Translations under genes and position numbers: made by a program
Part shown: positions 1 through 7,339 of the stretch, piece by piece
Layout: each line of letters opens with the position of its first letter
Numbering within the stretch: position 1 is the stretch's first letter
Source of the DNA: CAZXCK01 sp964639225
GTDB lineage: Bacteria; Chloroflexota; Anaerolineae; Aggregatilineales; Phototrophicaceae
DNA length: 22,740 bases
NCBI GenBank assembly: GCA_964639225.1
Contig: CAZXCK010000069.1
Location: 1-22,740, forward strand
Direction of reading: 5' to 3'
The notes under the pieces: generated by a model
The model's input: the letters and a program-made list of their open reading frames with translations, nothing else
What the model was told of the DNA's origin: nothing
The model's database searches: none

Positions 1-386
1 GTCACCTGCGGGTTGGCCTCGATGACGTCCATGATCTGCTGGTTGGCTTCCAGGTCGATACCGAACGGCTTCTCACCCAGCAGATGCTTGCCAGCGCGGA
101 TGATGTCGGTGTAGAGCTGCGCGTGCAGATTGTGCGGCACGGCGCAGTAGATCGCGTCGATCTGGTCGCTGTTGAGCAGGTCGTGATAGTCGGTTGTGGC
201 GATCTGAATGCTGTCGAAGTTGTCGGTAAACCAGCCATGCAGCTTTTGGTTGGTGTCACAGACTCCGGTGATAATCGGCTGGAAATCCAGGTCCAGCAGG
301 TGCATCCAGCGGGCCGCCGCGCTGCCGAACTCGCGGCCCATCAACCCCAAGCCGATGACGCCAAAGCGAATGGTCTTTTTAGCCAT
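1..386 (-). CDS. Gfo/Idh/MocA family NAD(P)-dependent oxidoreductase (N-terminal part, runs off left edge)
   Basis: The first 128 residues are present, read leftward from ATG at 384-386. They form a Rossmann fold: a glycine-rich nucleotide loop (IGLGLMG, residues 11-17), an acidic residue after the second strand (VCD, about 42-44), and the family's EKPFG motif at 105-109, whose lysine is normally catalytic. Members oxidise or reduce sugars, inositols or their derivatives in the cytoplasm. The start lies three bases after the aldolase stop, and an AAGGG-like ribosome site lies in the aldolase's last codons, so the two are translated from one message. The substrate-binding C-terminal domain lies outside the window, so specificity cannot be judged. 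The operon context implies action on the imported sugar or polyol, or on an aldolase product. Confidence 0.88.
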   Translation of the reverse strand, partial: MAKKTIRFGVIGLGLMGREFGSAAARWMHLLDLDFQPIITGVCDTNQKLHGWFTDNFDSIQIATTDYHDLLNSDQIDAIYCAVPHNLHAQLYTDIIRAGKHLLGEKPFGIDLEANQQIMDVIEANPQV

Positions 387-389
387 GCT

Positions 390-1223
390 CTACCCTTTCA
401 GGTACTTCATCGCGTCATCGGGCGTAGCGCCGTCATGGACGACGGCCATCAGCGCGCGTGTCATACCGGCGGGATTCTCGTGCTGGATGACGTTACGCCC
501 GTAGACGATGCCCATCGCGCCCTGCTGCATGAGTTCGTAGGTGCGCTTCAGGATCACATCGTCGGCCACCCGACCGCCACCGCGCACCAGCACTGGCACC
601 GCGCCAGCCACCTCGATGACCTGGTGATAATCGGCGGGATCGTCGGTTGGGTCGGCTTTGATGACATCCGCGCCCAGCTCGACAGCCTGGCGCACCAGCG
701 TCATGATCTTATCCAGATCACCATCGACCATATAGCCGCCAGCCTGGGTGTTGTCCTGCATCACCAGCGGCTCGACCATCAGCGGCATGCCGTAACGCTC
801 ACAGACCGGCTTGAGTTCGCAGATGTTCTCCACGCACTGCTCGTGGACATCGGGCCGGTCGGGCAGTTCAAACAGATTGACGACCACGCAGGCTGCGTCC
901 AGGCGCAGCGCCTGCTCCACCGGATCGGCGATCATCCGGCTGTAAAGGTAATCCGGGAGTTCCTTACCGTAGACATTGGCGATGTCTGTGCGCAGCGCCA
1001 GCGATGGTTTCTGCTTGCCGGGGATAGCCTGCAGCAGCGGCGCCTGGCCGATGGTCAACTGGACCACGTCCGGCCCGGCGTTGACGACGGTCTCCACAGC
1101 CTGGCGCATGTTCTCGATGCCGTTGAGAAAGCCGCGCTCGCCAAAAAAGCCATGATCGACCGCCACATTAAAACATTTGCCATCGGCGCCAAACAGCCGA
1201 TTCAGCCGTGCCTGTATACTCAT
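390..1223 (-). CDS. Class I aldolase, DeoC/LacD/FbaB (LsrF-like) family
   Basis: A 277-residue TIM-barrel aldolase. Visible signs are AVDHG at 21-25, the likely Schiff-base lysine K189 in GADVIKAD, the phosphate-binding VRGGGR at 213-218, and GAMGIVYGRNVIQ at 235-247, which closely resembles FbaB and LsrF. Family members cleave ketose (bis)phosphates, or related compounds, through a lysine Schiff base. The start at 1221-1223 (MSIQAR) is preferred because AAAGGCAAAGG lies just upstream; the open frame extends to 1316 but would overlap the kinase gene by 47 bases. It sits between a PfkB kinase and an oxidoreductase in the same operon, so it probably splits the phosphorylated sugar into two triose-level products. 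The exact substrate (fructose- or tagatose-bisphosphate, or a deoxy-keto acid phosphate) is not determinable here. Confidence 0.85.
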   Translation of the reverse strand: MSIQARLNRLFGADGKCFNVAVDHGFFGERGFLNGIENMRQAVETVVNAGPDVVQLTIGQAPLLQAIPGKQKPSLALRTDIANVYGKELPDYLYSRMIADPVEQALRLDAACVVVNLFELPDRPDVHEQCVENICELKPVCERYGMPLMVEPLVMQDNTQAGGYMVDGDLDKIMTLVRQAVELGADVIKADPTDDPADYHQVIEVAGAVPVLVRGGGRVADDVILKRTYELMQQGAMGIVYGRNVIQHENPAGMTRALMAVVHDGATPDDAMKYLKG

Positions 1224-1269
1224 CAGCCTTTGCCTTTCTTTTACCTCAAACAGACCAACAGACAGCGAG

Positions 1270-2229
1270 TTAGTCACCGCTGCGATTGTGCCGTGCCATA
1301 AACGCCAAGACTTCATCCCGTTTGCGCGCGCCTTCTGCCGGACCTTTGACAGTCACAGCCAGCGCGCCGCAGGCATTGGCGAAGCGTGCCGCCCGCGCCG
1401 GGTCATCACCGGCCAGCCAGCGCGCCAGGAATCCGGCGTCGAAGCAGTCGCCAGCGCCGGTGGGGTCCACTTCCTCGACCGGGAAACCGGCCACCTTCTG
1501 CGTGCCCTGCTGTGTGTAGACGGTGCAGCCCACCGCGCCCTGCGTCACCACGACTACCCGCCCAGGCCGGTCGTTCAACAGCCCGCTGATGGCAGCGTCC
1601 AGGTCGTTCGCGCCGGTGAGCAGCAGCAGTTCGTCGGCGGTGGGTATGATGACATCGGCGGCTTCGATGAACGGCGCGAAGGCTACCTGCGCCCGTTCGG
1701 GGGGCAGCAGTTCCGGCCTGAGATTAGGATCAAAGCTGATCTTCGCCCCGACCTGCTGTGCCAGTTCCAGCGCCCGCGCTCCAGCCTGAAGCACCTCAGG
1801 GCTAATCGACAGCGTGGACCCCATCAGATGCAGACACCGGAGGCCGTCGAACAGCGACTCGTCGATCATGCTCGCGCTGATCTGCCCGCCGGCGGCCTGC
1901 GCGATGTGAAAGACGAAATCGCGCGAGCCGTCGCCGCTGTAAGCGACGAAAGCGACGCCGGTAGTGTGCGTATCCAGCACGTTGACGCCGCGCGTATCGA
2001 CGCCGTCCTGTGTTAACTGGTCGAGCAGGCAGCGCCCGAAAGCATCATCGCCCACCGCGCCGATGGCGGCTACCTGCGCCCCTAGCCGGGCCGCCTGCAT
2101 GGCGAAGATGAACGGCGCGCCGCTGGGATACGGCCCGGTAAACAGGGCTGGACGGTCGAGGGGCTGGTCGATGTCGGTACGCATTACCTCGACCAGCGCC
2201 TCGCCCAGTGTCAGTATGTCGAGAGACAT
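1270..2229 (-). CDS. PfkB-family (ribokinase-like) sugar kinase
   Basis: 319 residues, the usual size for the family. The ATP and catalytic signature DPTGAGDCFDAGF is at 255-267 with catalytic base D261, FDPNLR is at 166-171, and NTERRR-type variation is absent. The N-terminal substrate loop reads GPYPSGAPFIFAMQAARLG (32-50) rather than the common GG-x-x-x-N-x-A pattern. From memory, this SGAP-x-IF variant resembles kinases annotated as tagatose kinase in Agrobacterium; this is a weak pointer, not proof. It would phosphorylate the imported sugar with ATP in the cytoplasm. The start is 18 bases after the ATPase stop, with AGGATAA upstream. 2-Keto-3-deoxygluconate kinase and 5-dehydro-2-deoxygluconokinase are alternatives. 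Confidence 0.86.
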   Translation of the reverse strand: MSLDILTLGEALVEVMRTDIDQPLDRPALFTGPYPSGAPFIFAMQAARLGAQVAAIGAVGDDAFGRCLLDQLTQDGVDTRGVNVLDTHTTGVAFVAYSGDGSRDFVFHIAQAAGGQISASMIDESLFDGLRCLHLMGSTLSISPEVLQAGARALELAQQVGAKISFDPNLRPELLPPERAQVAFAPFIEAADVIIPTADELLLLTGANDLDAAISGLLNDRPGRVVVVTQGAVGCTVYTQQGTQKVAGFPVEEVDPTGAGDCFDAGFLARWLAGDDPARAARFANACGALAVTVKGPAEGARKRDEVLAFMARHNRSGD

Positions 2230-2247
2230 CGTGTGTTTATCCTGCGG

Positions 2248-3051
2248 TTATTCCTCACCTGCCGGATGTCCGCCATTGACGACGCCGTTTTCGTCCATCA
2301 TCTCACCGGCGCCCATGATGTACTTCACCAGCAGATCGACGGTCGCTTTCTCTCGCGGGATATCGGCCACCATGCGCCCACGCAGCATGACCAGCATCCG
2401 GTCGGCGACTTCCATCACGTCGGCCATCGTATGGCTGATGATAATCACCGGGATACCCTCGTCGCGCAGCGACCTCACCAGAGCCAGCACCTTACGCTGT
2501 TCCGGCACACCCAGGGCGGCGGTCGGCTCATCCATGATGACCAGCCTGGCATCCCAGTAGATGGCGCGCGCGATGGCAACCGCCTGTCGCTGACCACCGG
2601 ATAGCCGCACCAGCTTCTGAGTGAGTGACGGGATGTGAATATCCAGCCGCTCGAGCACTTTTACCGCTTCACGGCGCATATAGTCGTCGTCCGTAACCGG
2701 CAAGATGCCAAACAGCCGTTTGATCTTTTCTTTGCCCAGGAAGACGTTTGCACCAACATCCAGTTGTTCGGCCAGCGCCAGGTCCTGGTAGATCGTCTCG
2801 ATGCCCAGGTCACGGATGGCTGATGGCGAATAATTGCCGACGTTCTGGCCGTTGAAGAAGATGTTGCCCCGGTCCGGCCTGTACACACCGGATACGCACT
2901 TAATCAACGTGGATTTACCCGCGCCATTGTCGCCCAGCAGCGCCACAACCTCGCCGGGATGCACCTGCATGCTGACGTTGTTGAGCGCCGTCAACCCGCC
3001 GAAATACTTGGAAACGCCTTTCAATTCCAATATGGGTTGTTCGCTACTCAT
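2248..3051 (-). CDS. Sugar ABC transporter ATP-binding protein, single-domain FrcA type
   Basis: 267 residues with one nucleotide-binding domain: Walker A GDNGAGKST (40-48), Q-loop Q89, signature LSGGQRQ (150-156), Walker B LVIMDEP with catalytic E175, and switch histidine H207. RbsA and XylG proteins carry two such domains in about 500 residues; this one carries a single domain, as in FrcA, so it should work as a homodimer under the permease dimer on the cytoplasmic face. Its start overlaps the permease's end by eight bases, which indicates translational coupling. The C-terminal tail after about residue 245 (GEMMDENGVVNGG) is not part of the conserved fold. Confidence 0.94.
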   Translation of the reverse strand: MSSEQPILELKGVSKYFGGLTALNNVSMQVHPGEVVALLGDNGAGKSTLIKCVSGVYRPDRGNIFFNGQNVGNYSPSAIRDLGIETIYQDLALAEQLDVGANVFLGKEKIKRLFGILPVTDDDYMRREAVKVLERLDIHIPSLTQKLVRLSGGQRQAVAIARAIYWDARLVIMDEPTAALGVPEQRKVLALVRSLRDEGIPVIIISHTMADVMEVADRMLVMLRGRMVADIPREKATVDLLVKYIMGAGEMMDENGVVNGGHPAGEE

Positions 3052-4168
3052 CGTTGTGTTTCTCCTGCTGTTTTTCGACGTATTCCTGGGCCTGGTTCAC
3101 CAGCACGGCGAAGATGATAATCGCACCCACGATGATGAACTGCCACACCGAGTCGACGCCCATGCTCACCAGACCGCTTTTCACCACGCCAATAATGAGC
3201 GCGCCCACAACCGTCCCACTGATGCGACCCTCGCCGCCAAACAGGCTTGTGCCGCCGATCACCACCGCCGCCACCGATTCGAGCAGCACCGGCTCGCCAA
3301 CCACCGGCGAACCCGCCGTAAAGCGGAAAACATGCAGCACGCCAGCCATACCCGCGCACAGCGCCGCCAGCATGTAGACATAGATCAGGTGACGGTCAAC
3401 GTTGATACCGGCACGCCGGGCCGCCTCGATATTGTCGCCGACGGCGTAGGTATAGCGCCCGAAGCGCGTCCGCGCCAGGATAAACGCGAAAATCACCACA
3501 ATAATCGCCACAATCAGCACTGGATAAGGCATCAGCCGTTCCAGCACACGCAGGTCTGCCGCTTCGAGGTCTGCGGGCTGGGAAAACCAGGTAAAGCCCT
3601 CTCCCGGTATGCGATAAAGCAGACTGCCGTTGCCAACGTCGCGCAGCACTTCGCGCACATCTGCCGGGATATTGCCGATCACGTTCTGGCCATCGGTGAG
3701 CAGCAGCGCCACACCGCGCACCACACCGAACATACCTATGGTGGCGATAAACGGTGGAATGCGCGCTTTGGTAATCAACAGGCCGTTAATCAGTCCTGGA
3801 ATGAGCGAAACAGCAAGGCCGCCTGCGATGGCTATGATGATCGCCTGGTAAACGCCAATGCTGCCGGACAGATCGCGCATGAGTATGGCCGCAAGCACAG
3901 ACGCCAGACCCACCGTCCAGCCAATCGATAAATCAATACCAGCGGTGATGATGACATAAGTCTGACCAAGCGCCATCAACATAATCAGGGTCGTATTCGT
4001 CAGGATGCTGCCGAAGCTGCGCACGCTGAAGAAGCCCACCCCAGCAAGCGAAAAATAGAAGACCAGAACCAGCAGGAATATCCAGGGCCAGAGCTGCGTT
4101 ACCAGACGCACAGCCTTCCCACGATAATCACTGCCTGTCTTGAGTTCGGATGATGCGATGGTTGCCAT
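3044..4168 (-). CDS. Sugar ABC transporter permease, RbsC/FrcC type (BPD_transp_2)
   Basis: 374 residues with many hydrophobic segments (for example 29-46, 55-75, 80-95, 110-130, 230-250, 270-285 and 320-370), the GIDLSIGWTVGLASV region typical of the family, and the conserved ARRAGINVDR coupling helix that contacts the ATPase. It is longer than RbsC (about 320 residues) because of an extracytoplasmic loop of about 50 residues (IGNIPADVREVL to LERLMPYP). It should form the homodimeric membrane channel for the sugar delivered by the binding protein upstream. The gene is separated from the binding protein by 133 bp that hold two hairpins, and it overlaps the ATPase by eight bases. Confidence 0.93.
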   Translation of the reverse strand: MATIASSELKTGSDYRGKAVRLVTQLWPWIFLLVLVFYFSLAGVGFFSVRSFGSILTNTTLIMLMALGQTYVIITAGIDLSIGWTVGLASVLAAILMRDLSGSIGVYQAIIIAIAGGLAVSLIPGLINGLLITKARIPPFIATIGMFGVVRGVALLLTDGQNVIGNIPADVREVLRDVGNGSLLYRIPGEGFTWFSQPADLEAADLRVLERLMPYPVLIVAIIVVIFAFILARTRFGRYTYAVGDNIEAARRAGINVDRHLIYVYMLAALCAGMAGVLHVFRFTAGSPVVGEPVLLESVAAVVIGGTSLFGGEGRISGTVVGALIIGVVKSGLVSMGVDSVWQFIIVGAIIIFAVLVNQAQEYVEKQQEKHNDE

Positions 4169-4211
4169 AGAACATACCTAGCGTATACCAGACAATCAGA
4201 ATATGGTGTCA

Positions 4212-4277
4212 GGCAGGGCGCGCTGCCCTGCCCCTGTTTGCTGATGAACATCAGGGCAGGCTCAAAGCCTACCCTGA
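4212..4277 (-). promoter_or_regulatory. Two intercistronic hairpins between binding protein and permease
   Basis: The first hairpin (4212-4232) has perfect 8-bp arms GGCAGGGC/GCCCTGCC around a 5-base loop. The second (4251-4277) has 12-bp arms TCAGGGCAGGCT/AGCCTACCCTGA around three bases; its one mismatch is a G-U pair in the leftward transcript. There is no T-tract. Such structures commonly protect the 3' end of a binding-protein message and lower downstream transporter output. That role is inferred. Confidence 0.6.
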
Positions 4278-4301
4278 CGCTGTGTCCATGTAACCGGTGA
4301 T

Positions 4302-6200
4302 CTAGCGCTCGCGGTAGATGAAGCGCTCGATTTCCGGATCGTCGATGTTGTCCTGGCTCATGACGGCGTAGCCAGTTGGCCAGCGAGCCGGCACGCTGCT
4401 GACGCCGCGTGCGTTCGCCATAGCCGTCACGACCGAGAAGTAACCCATGTCGCCCGGCTTCTGAGCGATGACCAGCGTCACCGTGCCTTCACGCAGCAGC
4501 TCGATAGCGAACTCGGAAGCGTCGAAGGCCACAACCTCAACCGCGCCACCCAGGCCGGCGTTCTGAACCGCCGCGCCCGCGCCCTGCGCGCTGAAGGTGT
4601 TGGTGCCAAACACGCCCAGGATGTCGGGGTTAGCTTCCAGGGCGGCAGCCGTCTGCGCCTGGGCCGTATTGACGTCGTTCTCGTTGTAGTCCACGCCCGC
4701 CACGATCAGACCGTAGTCCTCGGCAGCCGCCAGGCAGCCCTGCTCGCGCTGGTCGGTGGTGCTCACACCCGGACGCACGTTCTGGACGTAGATGGTCGCG
4801 CCTTCACCCAACTCATTAGCCAGCGTCTCACAGGCGATGTAACCACCCTGGAAGTTGTCGGAGCCAATGTAGGTGATGGGGAAGGTCACTTCGCCGGATT
4901 CGTAGTCGCCGTCACCGATGAAGGTATCGACAGTCAGCAGCGGTACGCCTGCGTCACGCACGTTCTCCAGCACAGGGATTAACTGCTGGCTGTCGGTGGG
5001 AGCAGTCGCCAGGAAGTCGATGTCGCCACGCGCCACCAGCGCCTCGATGATCGGCGTCTGGACAACCGGGTTAAACTCCTCCGGGTCCTGCTGGACGATC
5101 TCAACACCGTAGGCTTCGGCAGCAGCTTCCACACCAACGGCCATCGTGATGTAGAAGGGGTCGGGGTTCACACCCGGCACGAACGCCATCGTGAAGTCTT
5201 CGATAGCCGGCTCGGTATCACGAGCACGCTCGGAGTAGATGAAGCGCTCGATTTCCGGATCGTCGATGTTGTCCTGGGTCATCACGGCGTAGCCAGTGGG
5301 GATACGGGCCGGGATGCTCTGGTAACCATTCAGGTAGGCTACGGCCAGCGAAACAGCCATATAGCCCATGTCAGACGGTTTCTGCGCGATAACCTGGGTC
5401 ACGGTACCTTCACGCAGCAGCTCGATAGCGAACTCGGAAGCGTCGAAGGCCACAACCTCAACCGCGCCACCCAGGCCGGCGTTCTGAACCGCCGCGCCCG
5501 CGCCCTGCGCGCTGAAGGTGTTGGTGCCAAACACGCCCAGGATGTCGGGGTTAGCTTCCAGGGCGGCAGCCGTCTGCGCCTGGGCCGTATTGACGTCGTT
5601 CTCGTTGTAGTCCACGCCCGCCACGATCAGACCGTAGTCCTCGGCAGCCGCCAGGCAGCCCTGCTCGCGCTGGTCGGTGGTGCTCACACCCGGACGCACG
5701 TTCTGGACGTAGATGGTCGCGCCTTCACCCAACTCATTAGCCAGCGTCTCACAGGCGATGTAACCACCCTGGAAGTTGTCGGAGCCAATGTAGGAAATCG
5801 GGAAGGTCACTTCGCCGGATTCGTAGTCGCCATCGCCGATGAAGGTGTCAACGGTGATAACCGGGATACCCGAGTCACGCACGTTTTCCAGAATCGGGAT
5901 CAACTGCTGGCTGTCGGTGGGGGCGGTGATCAGGAAGTCGATGTCGCCACGCGCCACCAGCGCGTCAATGATCGGCGTCTGAACGGTGGGGCTGAACTCC
6001 TCAGGGTCCTGCTGGACGATGGTCACGCCCAGGTCTACAGCGGCCTGATTAACGCCCGTCGCCATCGTGATGTAGAAGGGGTCCGGGTTCACACCAGGTA
6101 CAAAAGCAATCGTGATACCATCATCTTCCTGCGCGGCGACCGGAACGAGTGCCAGAACCAGCATCGCCAGTACCGCGATCACCAAGAATTTCTTCGTCAT
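4302..6200 (-). CDS. Sugar-binding protein with two fused Peripla_BP_4 (ribose-binding-type) domains
   Basis: 632 residues, twice the usual length of about 310-330. A signal peptide occupies about 1-24 (MTKKFLVIAVLAMLVLALVP, then VAAQ), with no lipobox cysteine. Domain 1 is about 29-333 and domain 2 about 336-632; both begin AFVPGVNPDPFYITMA and end with DNIDDPEIERFIY. The period is exactly 307 residues, and the middle of each domain is the same amino-acid sequence. The most different stretch is near the end of each domain (PSDMGYMAVSLAVAYLNG against PGDMGYFSVVTAMANARG), and the N-terminal fifth also differs in scattered positions. The protein would capture sugar outside the membrane and hand it to the permease encoded next. 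The ribosome site AAGGAG lies seven bases before the ATG. Related architecture is known for amino-acid transporters with tandem binding domains; for this sugar family it is unusual to my knowledge. Confidence 0.93.
   Translation of the reverse strand: MTKKFLVIAVLAMLVLALVPVAAQEDDGITIAFVPGVNPDPFYITMATGVNQAAVDLGVTIVQQDPEEFSPTVQTPIIDALVARGDIDFLITAPTDSQQLIPILENVRDSGIPVITVDTFIGDGDYESGEVTFPISYIGSDNFQGGYIACETLANELGEGATIYVQNVRPGVSTTDQREQGCLAAAEDYGLIVAGVDYNENDVNTAQAQTAAALEANPDILGVFGTNTFSAQGAGAAVQNAGLGGAVEVVAFDASEFAIELLREGTVTQVIAQKPSDMGYMAVSLAVAYLNGYQSIPARIPTGYAVMTQDNIDDPEIERFIYSERARDTEPAIEDFTMAFVPGVNPDPFYITMAVGVEAAAEAYGVEIVQQDPEEFNPVVQTPIIEALVARGDIDFLATAPTDSQQLIPVLENVRDAGVPLLTVDTFIGDGDYESGEVTFPITYIGSDNFQGGYIACETLANELGEGATIYVQNVRPGVSTTDQREQGCLAAAEDYGLIVAGVDYNENDVNTAQAQTAAALEANPDILGVFGTNTFSAQGAGAAVQNAGLGGAVEVVAFDASEFAIELLREGTVTLVIAQKPGDMGYFSVVTAMANARGVSSVPARWPTGYAVMSQDNIDDPEIERFIYRER
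4486..4873. repeat. 388-bp perfect direct repeat, copy A (domain 2 of the binding protein)
   Basis: Base-by-base reading shows this block to be identical to 5407-5794, offset 921 bp (307 codons). It encodes the central part of the second binding domain, from GSDNFQGG to ELLREGTVT. The first mismatches are at 4485 and 4874. A separate identical island of 42 bp lies at 4315-4356, matching 5236-5277, whereas 4357-4485 has clearly diverged from its partner. Confidence 0.95.
5407..5794. repeat. 388-bp perfect direct repeat, copy B (domain 1 of the binding protein)
   Basis: Partner of 4486-4873 within the same gene. The flanks on both sides differ at many synonymous and non-synonymous positions, so identity is confined to the block and to short islands. 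Confidence 0.95.
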
Positions 6201-6309
6201 TCTTTAGCTCCTTACCTAAAAACTTCTACCTGAAACAACGTGATGCTGTGATGCACTGTACTTTTCGATAATCTTCCTCCTCCATCTGCCATCGAAACAT
6301 CCGTCAGAA

Positions 6310-7098
6310 TTATACGCGCAGAACCTCCACCCCCAGGGCTTCAATGGTCTGCGCGTCCGAGTCAGGCAAACCTGTGTCCGTAATCACCATGTCGAGTTCC
6401 GCCAGCGGCAGCACGGTCAGCGACAGCACCTTGCCGAACTTGCTGCTGTCGGCCAGCAGCGCGACCTTCGTCGCCCGGTTGGCCATGGTACGCTTGACCT
6501 CGACTTCAAGGATGTTGCCGGTCGTCACACCGCGCTCCAGGCTATAGCCGCCAGAGGCCAGAAAGACCCAGTCGGCGTTAATCATCTCCAGTGTGCGCAG
6601 CGTCTGCGCCCCAATGAGCGAGCGCGTCAGGTTACGCAGCACGCCGCCGGTCATCACCGTTTCGACATTCGGGTAATAAGCCGCCGCCCAGGCGATATTC
6701 AGGGCCGGGGTGACGATGCGCAGGTATTCCAGGTCACGGGGAAGCTGGTGGACAAACTCGACCGTCGTGGTGCCAGCATCGACAATAATCGTCTGGCCGA
6801 CTTCGATCAACTGGGCGGCGCGCTGGCCGATGCGCTTTTTCTGCGAGGGATTGAGCTGGCTGCGCCGGTCCAGCAGCTCTTCACGGTCGGGCGATGGCCG
6901 CTTGGAAACCGCCCCACCCCAGATGATCTCACATTCGCCAGCCGCCTCTAACTCGCGCAGGTCCGAACGAATCGTCACCAGCGACACGTTGAGCAGTTCT
7001 TTTAATTCGGCGTTGCGCACCACACCTTCACGGTCCAGAAGTGAGAGAATGATGCGCTGGCGCTCAACAGCTAAAGGAGTATTGTCATCATTTGGCAT
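6310..7098 (-). CDS. DeoR-family transcriptional regulator
   Basis: 262 residues from MPNDDN, the normal DeoR length. An N-terminal winged helix-turn-helix lies at about 12-65, with the family signature VSLVTIRSDLRELEAAGE. It is followed by a sugar-phosphate-sensing domain resembling ribose-5-phosphate isomerase, with VDAGTTTVEF and GG-rich loops. It probably represses the sugar operon and itself until a phosphorylated intermediate binds. The open frame reaches 7239, but a sigma-70 promoter at 7141-7169 lies inside that extension, and the extension is AT-rich and lysine-rich, so the ATG at 7096-7098 is the sensible start. The gene precedes the transport operon on the same strand and faces the phosphofructokinase gene. 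Confidence 0.93.
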   Translation of the reverse strand: MPNDDNTPLAVERQRIILSLLDREGVVRNAELKELLNVSLVTIRSDLRELEAAGECEIIWGGAVSKRPSPDREELLDRRSQLNPSQKKRIGQRAAQLIEVGQTIIVDAGTTTVEFVHQLPRDLEYLRIVTPALNIAWAAAYYPNVETVMTGGVLRNLTRSLIGAQTLRTLEMINADWVFLASGGYSLERGVTTGNILEVEVKRTMANRATKVALLADSSKFGKVLSLTVLPLAELDMVITDTGLPDSDAQTIEALGVEVLRV

Positions 7099-7140
7099 AA
7101 AAAGCACGACCTGGCAAAACTCTTTACATATTTTCCGAAG

Positions 7141-7169
7141 ACTATAAAACACTTCTCTTTTTTTGTCAA
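7141..7169 (-). promoter_or_regulatory. Sigma-70-type promoter of the DeoR regulator gene
   Basis: Read on the minus strand, a consensus -35 TTGACA (7164-7169) and a -10 TATAGT (7141-7146) are 17 bp apart. Transcription would begin near 7134, giving a leader of about 36 bases before the ATG at 7098. This is the strongest promoter-like sequence in the window, and it sets the deoR start. Confidence 0.75.
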
Positions 7170-7199
7170 TTTTTCTCTTTTTTTGCACTTTGGCAAAGT
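7153..7199. promoter_or_regulatory. Candidate operator: 13-bp direct repeats and adjacent inverted repeat
   Basis: TTCTCTTTTTTTG occurs at 7153-7165 and again at 7173-7185, exactly 20 bp apart (two helical turns), overlapping the spacer and -35 of the deoR promoter. Next to them, ACTTTG-G-CAAAGT (7187-7199) is a perfect inverted repeat. The position between divergent sugar genes and a DeoR regulator suggests a binding site for that regulator, probably autoregulatory. The AT-rich composition means part of this could be promoter upstream sequence. Confidence 0.5.
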
Positions 7200-7339
7200 A
7201 TCGGCTAAATTTGAAAGCATTAATCTGATTGTAACTCATTATACGCGATTGCGATTTTCTACCCTATCATTAAAAGCAGCAGCCAGACTTTGACGGGTCG
7301 GCCTCTACACGCTGACCGATCATTGGAAAGGACAAGACC

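Noticed and set aside
84..1301. 405-codon plus-strand frame opposite the oxidoreductase and aldolase
   Set aside because: It is antisense to two recognisable enzymes and has a composition typical of shadow frames, with no matching domain.
4486..5794. Insertion sequence or transposon explaining the 388-bp repeats
   Set aside because: The repeats are internal to one open frame, in phase by 307 codons, and have no transposase, terminal inverted repeats or target-site duplication.
6240..6297. Short repeats before the binding-protein gene (GTGATGC twice; TTTCGAT and ATCGAAA 21 bp apart)
   Set aside because: They are too short and too widely spaced to support a regulatory claim, and I could not place a promoter around them.
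7099..7239. 47-residue N-terminal extension of the DeoR regulator
   Set aside because: A near-consensus promoter with correct spacing lies within it, and the encoded sequence is low-complexity Lys/Phe-rich. DeoR proteins begin close to the helix-turn-helix.
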